Source: Candidatus Helarchaeota archaeon
Lineage (GTDB): Archaea; Asgardarchaeota; Lokiarchaeia; Helarchaeales; HEL-GB-A
Assembly (NCBI GenBank): GCA_013375405.1
Contig: JABXJU010000224.1
Location: 1-6,765, forward strand
Length of the DNA stretch: 6,765 bases
Direction of reading: 5' to 3'
In this document: positions 1 to 5,507 of the stretch, piece after piece
Position numbering within the stretch: the stretch's first letter is position 1
Layout of the letters: each line of letters starts with the position of its first letter
Position numbers and translations under genes: made by a program
Notes under the pieces: model-generated
Databases searched by the model: none
Told to the model about the DNA's origin: nothing
The model's input: only the letters and a program-made list of their open reading frames with translations

Positions 1-1
1 T

Positions 2-694
2 CATGAGAGGAGGAATTATATTAATATTAAAGATTTAAAAAATCTAATTCGTAATAAAGTAATATTTATCTATGGCTGTGGTCCTTCACTACCCAATCAG
101 CTTAAAAATTTAAAAAATTCATTACTTCCCCTTGGAAATTTTACTCACATTTCAGCAGATGGTGCCACTACTGCATTATTAGAATATAATATTATCCCAA
201 ATATCATAATAACAGATCTAGATGGGCAAATATCAGATTTAATAGATGCAAATAAAAAAGGTGCACTAATTATCATCCATGCACATGGAGATAATATCGA
301 AGCAATTCACCAATATTTCTCGTTATTTCCTGGAAAAATGATGGGTACTACACAAAATAAACCTCTACCATTCCTCAAAAACTATGGTGGATTCACAGAT
401 GGAGATAGATGTATATATTTAGCTGAGGAAATGGGAGCTTCTCTAATCGTATTATTTGGATTTGATTTTGGAAATATTATTGGAAAATATTCAAAACCTC
501 ACCTAAATCATGATGATTTTGCAGATGAAATCAAATTACAAAAACTCCATTGGGCTCAAATTCTAATAACAGAATTAAGTATTAATAGTAAAACAACTAT
601 AATTAGATTAAATGGGAAAAAATTAAAATTAGGTAAAGTAAAGAACTATAAATTTGAAGAATTATTAAAATATTTGATGAAACCTTTGAAATAG
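2..694 (+). CDS. mptE: 6-hydroxymethyl-7,8-dihydropterin pyrophosphokinase, MptE-like (5' partial)
   Basis: By family this cytosolic enzyme transfers pyrophosphate from ATP to 6-hydroxymethyl-7,8-dihydropterin, a step toward tetrahydromethanopterin or folate in archaea. The frame is open from base 2 to a TAG stop, giving 230 visible residues. Motifs in order are YGCGPSL (24-30, glycine-rich nucleotide-binding type), ADGA (52-55), TDLDG (71-75), HAHGDN (93-98), GGFTDGDR (near 128-135) and a GFDFG motif near 153. This order and spacing match MptE (DUF115) proteins such as M. jannaschii MJ1634. No in-frame ATG, GTG or TTG occurs before the ATG at 338. That ATG lies after the DLDG and HAHGDN motifs, so it cannot be the true start. 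The gene begins left of the window, and probably only some 10-25 residues are missing. It converges with the glycerate kinase gene across 38 bp and shares no operon with the other genes seen. The motifs are seen; the substrate is inferred from the family. Confidence 0.87.
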   Translation, partial: HERRNYINIKDLKNLIRNKVIFIYGCGPSLPNQLKNLKNSLLPLGNFTHISADGATTALLEYNIIPNIIITDLDGQISDLIDANKKGALIIIHAHGDNIEAIHQYFSLFPGKMMGTTQNKPLPFLKNYGGFTDGDRCIYLAEEMGASLIVLFGFDFGNIIGKYSKPHLNHDDFADEIKLQKLHWAQILITELSINSKTTIIRLNGKKLKLGKVKNYKFEELLKYLMKPLK

Positions 695-721
695 AATTGA
701 ATTTCAATCTTAATTAATTCT

Positions 722-732
722 GAAAATAAAAA
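722..732 (-). terminator. T-rich tract after glycerate kinase stop
   Basis: Directly after the TAG stop of the glycerate kinase gene, the minus strand reads TTTTTATTTTC. T-rich tracts without a strong hairpin are usual archaeal termination signals, so this is a candidate 3' end for the minus-strand transcript. The plus-strand gene converging from the left has no comparable T-run in the 38 bp gap, so its own 3' end is not obvious. The function is inferred from position and composition only. Confidence 0.35.
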
Positions 733-2118
733 CTAAAAAATACCGATTAACATTAAATCATTCACATTTGTTCCTGTTGGACCAGTGAAAATCAATGAAT
801 CTCCAAGTTCTTTAAAGAAATTGTAAGAATCATTATTATTCAAAAATTTATTGTGATCTAAACACTTCTCGTTCATTAATCTTACTGATTGCTTATCAAT
901 AATTACTCCTGCGGCATCAGTAAATCCATCAATCCCATCCGTTCCTAATGCAGCAAAAATCATTCCTGGAAGATCACCTAATTCCGAAAGGATAGCTAGT
1001 CCAAGTTCTTGACAGCGACCACCGACTCCATTACCTTTTACAGTAACTGTCGTTTCACCACCTGTAATCAATATCACCGGGGGTGATTCTTTATCGAGTG
1101 ATTTAGAATATTTTTCTTTAATAATTTGGATAAAGTTTTTCCCAACATCCCGTGCTTCTCCTATAATTTCATAGGAATATATTTTACTCTGGAACTCTTT
1201 TTGAATTGCCGCCTTTTTAATAGATTCGCATGCTAATTTGATATCTCCAATAATTATAGTGTGAGTTTTTTGAAAAATTTCATCAGATGGTTTAGGAGTT
1301 TCTGGTATGTTCCCCTTTATACCATTTTTGAAATGGTTCCGAATTGAGTGAGCTAGAGTCTCCCATACATCATATTTTTTCAAAATTCTTATTGCTTGAT
1401 CAAATGTTGTAGGGTCTGGAACAGTTGGGCCCGATGCAATAGAATCAATTGGATTCCCAATTACATCAGAAATAATAAGGGTAACCATTGTAGCAGGGAG
1501 CCCATATTTCACCATTTGCCCCCCCTTTATCTGTGAGCAGTGTTTCCGAACTGTATTGATCTCTTGTATACTAGCACCTGACTTTATAAGTGTTCGGTTT
1601 AAAGCCTGTAATTGGTCTAAACCTATTGAACTAGTTGGTAAGGGAAGTAGTGCGGATCCACCTCCACTAATTAAAGAGATAATTAAATCGTTTTCTTGAG
1701 CCTTTTTTAGGATTTCAACTATTTTTCGAGTACCTTTAATTCCATTTTCAGAAGGGATTGGATGATTTGCCTCATTAAGTTGAATAATTTGAGTTTTACA
1801 GCGTTGTTTTGTGCCTTTTGGAATATTTATTAATCCCTCGGTGATATACAACCTTAAAATTGGTTCCAATGCTTCCGCCATTGCACCACTTGCTTTCCCT
1901 GCCCCGACTACATAAATATGGTTTATTTGGGATAATTTAAAAACATAATTTTGTAAATACAAATTTCCATTTTTCAATTTAACTAACTTTGGTATTAAAT
2001 TTCTAGGCAAAACAGAATTTATTCCAACATCCAATAATTCTAAAATAGATTTTCTTGCAAAAACCTCTTGATCTGTTGTGACTCTTGAAATTAAAGATTG
2101 GTAATTTTTAATTATCAT
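733..2118 (-). CDS. Glycerate 2-kinase, MOFRL family
   Basis: By family this cytosolic enzyme phosphorylates D-glycerate with ATP. Archaeal members give 2-phosphoglycerate, which feeds lower glycolysis from the non-phosphorylative Entner-Doudoroff route or from serine/glycolate breakdown. The 461 residues are normal for the family and both ends look complete. Visible motifs are VGAGKAS (71-77, with the conserved lysine K75), ISGGGSALL (150-158), a segment with RKH and KGGQ (191-201), ISDVIGNP (216-223), SGPTVPDP (229-236), TGGETTV (352-358), GGRCQEL (366-372), TDGIDGFTDAAG (393-404) and TGTNVNDL (448-455). The part from about 345 on is the MOFRL domain. Old annotations call such genes hydroxypyruvate reductase (ttuD). 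The ATG has no clear Shine-Dalgarno sequence but lies 7 bp after the Roadblock stop, suggesting translation coupled to that gene. At 369 a cysteine replaces the asparagine I recall as usual in GGRNQE. Family assignment is firm; the exact product (2- or 3-phosphoglycerate) and pathway are inferred. Confidence 0.92.
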   Translation of the reverse strand: MIIKNYQSLISRVTTDQEVFARKSILELLDVGINSVLPRNLIPKLVKLKNGNLYLQNYVFKLSQINHIYVVGAGKASGAMAEALEPILRLYITEGLINIPKGTKQRCKTQIIQLNEANHPIPSENGIKGTRKIVEILKKAQENDLIISLISGGGSALLPLPTSSIGLDQLQALNRTLIKSGASIQEINTVRKHCSQIKGGQMVKYGLPATMVTLIISDVIGNPIDSIASGPTVPDPTTFDQAIRILKKYDVWETLAHSIRNHFKNGIKGNIPETPKPSDEIFQKTHTIIIGDIKLACESIKKAAIQKEFQSKIYSYEIIGEARDVGKNFIQIIKEKYSKSLDKESPPVILITGGETTVTVKGNGVGGRCQELGLAILSELGDLPGMIFAALGTDGIDGFTDAAGVIIDKQSVRLMNEKCLDHNKFLNNNDSYNFFKELGDSLIFTGPTGTNVNDLMLIGIF

Positions 2119-2125
2119 TTAGATT

Positions 2126-2530
2126 TTATTGATTTCGAATATGTAAAATTTTTTCTGTTTGATGTGCAAGCTTTTGTAAATGTAGAAGAGTAATCCCTAG
2201 ATTTTCTCGATCGATTACAGAGATTATGACAGCTTCTTTTCCAGCCGTTACAAGGATAATTGTGCCTAATTCTGAATCAATAATAATACGCTGTGGATTT
2301 GCCTTCAATAACTCTTCAGTTGTCCGTTCCCCTAACATTGTAATTTCTGCAGCCATTCCCGCTATAAGTTCTTCATTGAAACTATTGCCCCCATTACCAA
2401 GAAATGAATTATCCATAATTGATGCAATAACAAATCCATCTCTGGAAACAATTGCGGTTGCATGAACATTCGTGACCATTCCAAAATTTATCAAAAGTTC
2501 GTCTAGTTTTTCACCCTTGTTAAGCAGCAT
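2126..2530 (-). CDS. Roadblock/LC7 domain protein (MglB-like)
   Basis: The protein has 134 residues and is essentially one Roadblock/LC7 domain. An N-terminal helix (about 5-19) leads into TAIVSRDGFVIAS (25-37), the typical strand-turn-strand with a DG turn. A helix follows at about 52-75, then strands with RIIID (81-85), GTIILVT (89-95) and AVIISVID (100-107), then NLGITLLHL (110-118) leading into the last helix. Such proteins dimerise and in known cases bind small Ras-like GTPases, as MglB does with MglA, or act as scaffolds. No signal peptide or membrane segment is seen. I chose the ATG at 2528-2530 because GGGAG stands 8 bases upstream. The frame can be extended to a TTG at 2555-2557 (143 residues), but the added residues would be translated across the ribosome binding site and inside a dyad. 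The gene leads the glycerate kinase gene by 7 bp, so the two are probably one transcript. No GTPase gene lies in the window, so the partner and role are unknown. Confidence 0.85.
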   Translation of the reverse strand: MLLNKGEKLDELLINFGMVTNVHATAIVSRDGFVIASIMDNSFLGNGGNSFNEELIAGMAAEITMLGERTTEELLKANPQRIIIDSELGTIILVTAGKEAVIISVIDRENLGITLLHLQKLAHQTEKILHIRNQ

Positions 2531-2538
2531 TAGAAATT

Positions 2539-2543
2539 CTCCC
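2539..2543 (-). promoter_or_regulatory. Ribosome binding site of Roadblock gene
   Basis: On the minus strand GGGAG stands 8 bases before the ATG at 2528-2530. It decides the start: the in-frame TTG upstream (2555-2557) has no such site before it, and starting there would place this motif inside the coding region. Confidence 0.65.
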
Positions 2544-2547
2544 AAAA

Positions 2548-2564
2548 AGAATTGCAATAATTCT
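2548..2564. repeat. Perfect inverted repeat upstream of Roadblock gene
   Basis: The arms AGAATT (2548-2553) and AATTCT (2559-2564) are exact reverse complements separated by 5 bases. The repeat ends 4 bases before the GGGAG ribosome binding site and lies where transcription would begin if the weak TATA-like element near 2566-2576 is real. It could be an operator for a dimeric regulator or a small RNA hairpin near the ribosome site. Six-base arms arise by chance fairly often in DNA this AT-rich, so function is uncertain. Confidence 0.3.
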
Positions 2565-2565
2565 G

Positions 2566-2576
2566 ATTAATACTAA
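2566..2576 (-). promoter_or_regulatory. Possible TATA-like element for Roadblock-glycerate kinase unit
   Basis: The minus strand reads TTAGTATTAAT about 36-46 bases before the Roadblock ATG. A start of transcription about 25 bases further on would fall just ahead of the ribosome binding site. The match to the archaeal TATA box is poor and no clear purine-rich BRE precedes it, so the two genes might instead be read through from the ATPase gene. Confidence 0.2.
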
Positions 2577-2588
2577 GCTATGTCTGCG

Positions 2589-2614
2589 AAAAAGCCTTAA
2601 AAACACCACAAAAA
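2589..2614 (-). terminator. Triple T-tract between ATPase and Roadblock genes
   Basis: Three runs of five T on the minus strand (plus-strand A-runs at 2589-2593, 2599-2603 and 2610-2614) follow the ATPase stop by about 30-55 bases. Repeated T-tracts of this kind are typical archaeal termination signals, so the ATPase transcript may end here. The 10-11 bp spacing would also suit an intrinsic DNA bend. Both readings are inference. Confidence 0.4.
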
Positions 2615-2643
2615 TATGGAAAGAGTATAGGTTATCGATTGAA

Positions 2644-5436
2644 TTAATCATGGTAACGTTCCATGATGTTTTCTATTCGCTTTACATAATATTGAAGCTT
2701 TTTACGTTTAGGAGCCTTAATATAACGCCAAACTACTTTAAATCCTTCAACTACAAAAATAAGAGATGAACTTATTAGGATAATTATACCCCATTCCAAC
2801 ACTCCTATTTGATATGTGTGAAAAACAGCTCCAACTCCTGGAATATATATTATCGCGACAAGAAATCCAATTGAAAGTATTACTGAAAATATTAGCATGC
2901 GATTAATAGATGGTCCTTTAAGAATTGATTTTTCCTGTTCTCGACATAAAAAGACATTGAAAAATTGGAAAAACGATAGTGTTAGGAATGCAAAAGTCTG
3001 AGCATAAAATTCTCGAGAACCTGAAAGACCCATTACATCAAAAAGATTTAATCCTATCATGAATGCTGCCAAAGTCCCAGCAGTAATTGTTATTCCCACC
3101 ACGGTGATATTGATTAAGTCACGTTTTGTAAGTATAGATTCTTCCGGATCTCGGGGAGGCTTTTGCATAACACCTGTACTAGGTGGATCAAACGCTAATG
3201 CCGTTCCAGGAAGTCCATCTGTAACTAGATTTACTGTGAGAATATGAATAGCAACCAAAGGAGCAAAAGATACACCTCCAATGGCAAATAATACAGCGAG
3301 GAATACAATGAGGATTTCTCCAACATTACTCGATAATAAATAGAAAATGAATTTTTTAATATTAGCATAAATAATTCGGCCTTCTTCCACTGCCTTGACA
3401 ATAGTCGCAAAATTATCATCTGCAAGGGTCATATCTGCTGCCTCTTTGGCAACATCTGTTCCGGTTATTCCCATTGCGACTCCAACATCTGCCTTTCTTA
3501 ATGCGGGAGCGTCGTTAACTCCATCACCAGTCATGGCGACTACGTTAATCCGGCTTTTATAGGCATCGAGTATTTTAGTCTTTTGTTCAGGACTTACCCG
3601 CGCATAAACATCAACATAGCCGGCCATTTTTTGTAGAATTTCTGGAGTAATTTCATTTAATTTACTCCCAGTCAGAGCTCCCGCATATTGCCTCATTAGA
3701 CCTAGTTCTTTTGCGACCGCTACTGCCGTTAGTTTGTGATCTCCCGTGATCATCGCGATTTTAATACCGGCCTGCCTACATTCTTCCAGTCCAGGCTTAA
3801 CTTCTTTTCTTGGAGGATCAATCATCGCTTGCATACCAGTCAAGATTAGATTTGATTCAGTATTTTCCATTGTAAATTCACTAATTTCCGTGGGTATTTT
3901 TTTATAGGCCATAGCTAGAACTCGAAGTGCTTCACTAGTTAATTCTTCATTTATTGCAAGATACCGCTGCTTATCTTCTTCAGTAAGGGGACGTATTTCT
4001 TCACCTATTTGTATATAAGAAGAAATTTCGAGAATACTTTCAAGAGCGCCCTTCACTTGTGCGTATTTTTCATTATCCGAGGTAGAATGAATTGTCGACA
4101 TTCGTTTTCTCTTTGAATCAAATGGTATTTCCCCGATTCGTGGATTTTCCTTTTCTAATGTGGTTTTCCACAGACCTGCTTTAGTTGCAGAAACTACTAG
4201 CGCGCCTTCTGTAGGGTCGCCAATCATTTCCCATTGTTTTCCAGGAACTTCATCCTCATGTTGGGTTAATGAGGCATCATTGCAGAGAGCACCTATTTTT
4301 AGAGTCATCACAAGAGGCGCATTGTGCAATGGATCTACCTCCGCATTTTGAAGATAAAAGGTGCCGTGGGGTTCATACCCCCGACCTGTAACATCAAATA
4401 AATCATCATTAGTAAAAATTTTTCTAACGCTCATTTGATTTAAAGTTAGAGTTCCAGTTTTATCTGAACATATTACTGTAGTGCATCCTAACGTTTCAAC
4501 TGCGGGTAATTTTCGAATAATCGCATGTTTTACGGCCATTCGGGTAACACCTAAAGTAAGTGCGATAGTCACAATTATTGGTAATCCTTCTGGGACAGCT
4601 GCAACAGCTAGTGAAACTGCCTGTAAAAAGCTATCTTGTATATTAATTCCTCGCATGAATCCTGCAATAAAAACGACCACGCAAATTACAATAATAAGAA
4701 TTCCAATCCATTTACCGAGTTGATTAATTCTTTTTGTTAAGGGTGTATCTTCATCTTCGATTGTTTGAATCATTTCCGCAATTTTCCCAATTTCTGTGTT
4801 CATTCCTATGCCAGTTACCACACCTTCTCCTCGACCGTATGTTATAATCGTACCCGTGAATGCCATATTCTTTTGATCATTTATTGGAATGTCCTCCTTC
4901 TTCAATAAAATTGCTTTCTTCGAACCTGGGACTGATTCTCCAGTCAACGCAGCCTCTTCGATTTTTAAATTAACGGCGCTGAGTAACCGTGCATCAGCAG
5001 CAACTTTATCTCCTGTTTCTAAAACGATAATGTCTCCCGGAACTAATTCACGGGCTGGGATTTCATGCTCTTTATTTCCTCTTCGAACTTTCGCCGTGGG
5101 AGCTGAGAGTTCCATAAGGGCCTCTAATGATTTTTCGGATCTAACTTCTAAATAAGTTCCAATGAGAGCATTTATAATTAAAATTCCTCCGATAATCGCT
5201 CCATCAGTAAATTCTTGAAGAAAAATGGAAATAACCATGGCAGCTATTAATAGAATTATTAAAAAATCCTTAAATTGGCCGACGAAAATACTCAAAACAG
5301 ATCGTTTCTTCTTAGTTAAAATTTCGTTATATCCAAATTCTTCCCGCCGTTTAAGAACTTCATCTTCACTCAATCCTTCTTTTGTTGTATTTAACGACGT
5401 TAATACATCGGCAATTTCCTGATTATAATAACTCAT
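2644..5436 (-). CDS. P-type Ca2+-transporting ATPase (PII family), complete
   Basis: This ten-segment membrane pump couples ATP hydrolysis to cation export, most likely of Ca2+. It has 930 residues, slightly longer than usual prokaryotic Ca2+ pumps (about 880-910). In order come the cation-ATPase N-terminal domain (5-50), M1-M2 (about 57-95), the actuator domain with TGES (165-168), M3-M4 with PEGLP (282-286), the phosphorylation motif DKTGT with D325, the nucleotide domain with GDPTEGA (406-412) and KGALE (462-466, where many pumps have KGAPE), DPPR (540-543), TGD (564-566), TGDGVNDAP (636-644) and M5-M10 (about 695-898). The Ca2+ ligands of SERCA appear kept: E283, N704 and E707 in M5, and N736, T739 and D740 in M6. 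At the M8 ligand position (SERCA E908) my alignment gives Q834, flanked by E833 and E835. A basic tail with RKKLQYYVKR follows M10. GGAG stands 7 bases before the ATG. Mn2+, or less likely Na+, cannot be excluded as substrate. Confidence 0.95.
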   Translation of the reverse strand: MSYYNQEIADVLTSLNTTKEGLSEDEVLKRREEFGYNEILTKKKRSVLSIFVGQFKDFLIILLIAAMVISIFLQEFTDGAIIGGILIINALIGTYLEVRSEKSLEALMELSAPTAKVRRGNKEHEIPARELVPGDIIVLETGDKVAADARLLSAVNLKIEEAALTGESVPGSKKAILLKKEDIPINDQKNMAFTGTIITYGRGEGVVTGIGMNTEIGKIAEMIQTIEDEDTPLTKRINQLGKWIGILIIVICVVVFIAGFMRGINIQDSFLQAVSLAVAAVPEGLPIIVTIALTLGVTRMAVKHAIIRKLPAVETLGCTTVICSDKTGTLTLNQMSVRKIFTNDDLFDVTGRGYEPHGTFYLQNAEVDPLHNAPLVMTLKIGALCNDASLTQHEDEVPGKQWEMIGDPTEGALVVSATKAGLWKTTLEKENPRIGEIPFDSKRKRMSTIHSTSDNEKYAQVKGALESILEISSYIQIGEEIRPLTEEDKQRYLAINEELTSEALRVLAMAYKKIPTEISEFTMENTESNLILTGMQAMIDPPRKEVKPGLEECRQAGIKIAMITGDHKLTAVAVAKELGLMRQYAGALTGSKLNEITPEILQKMAGYVDVYARVSPEQKTKILDAYKSRINVVAMTGDGVNDAPALRKADVGVAMGITGTDVAKEAADMTLADDNFATIVKAVEEGRIIYANIKKFIFYLLSSNVGEILIVFLAVLFAIGGVSFAPLVAIHILTVNLVTDGLPGTALAFDPPSTGVMQKPPRDPEESILTKRDLINITVVGITITAGTLAAFMIGLNLFDVMGLSGSREFYAQTFAFLTLSFFQFFNVFLCREQEKSILKGPSINRMLIFSVILSIGFLVAIIYIPGVGAVFHTYQIGVLEWGIIILISSSLIFVVEGFKVVWRYIKAPKRKKLQYYVKRIENIMERYHD

Positions 5437-5443
5437 TTTTTGA

Positions 5444-5447
5444 CTCC
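5444..5447 (-). promoter_or_regulatory. Ribosome binding site of complete ATPase gene
   Basis: GGAG on the minus strand stands 7 bases before the ATG at 5434-5436. This supports that start, which also places the N-terminal cation-ATPase domain at its usual position. Confidence 0.6.
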
Positions 5448-5463
5448 AATAAATGCTATTACT

Positions 5464-5489
5464 AACAATTTCATTAACCTAATATTGTT
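5464..5489. repeat. Inverted repeat downstream of TATA-like box
   Basis: AACAAT (5464-5469) and ATTGTT (5484-5489) are exact reverse complements separated by 14 bases. The repeat lies between the TATA-like box and the ribosome binding site of the complete ATPase gene, where archaeal repressors often bind. The arms are short and AT-rich, so chance is a serious alternative. Confidence 0.22.
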
Positions 5490-5498
5490 TTTTAAATG
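5487..5498 (-). promoter_or_regulatory. TATA-like box upstream of complete ATPase gene
   Basis: The minus strand reads CATTTAAAAAAC, centred about 56 bases before the ATPase ATG and only 10 bases after the stop of the upstream pump gene. An archaeal start site about 25 bases downstream would leave a leader of about 30 bases with the GGAG ribosome site. This suggests the second pump has its own promoter, in addition to or instead of read-through. The call rests on sequence likeness and spacing only. Confidence 0.38.
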
Positions 5499-5507
5499 TT
5501 AAAGTTA

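Noticed and set aside
338..694. ATG at 338 as start of a short 118-residue protein
   Set aside because: The same frame is open back to base 2 and encodes the conserved TDLDG and HAHGDN motifs before this ATG, so it is an internal methionine.
696..708. Hairpin ATTGA-ATT-TCAAT between the convergent genes
   Set aside because: The stem is 5 AT-rich pairs with no following T-run on the plus strand, too weak to call a terminator.
2226..2465. Plus-strand open frame opposite the Roadblock gene
   Set aside because: It is antisense to a clear Roadblock domain. Its residues match no family I know, and no ribosome site is evident.
4889..5155. Plus-strand open frame opposite the ATPase actuator domain
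   Set aside because: It is a shadow of a strongly conserved coding region on the other strand. Its Ser/Ala/Thr-rich low-complexity translation is typical of antisense frames.
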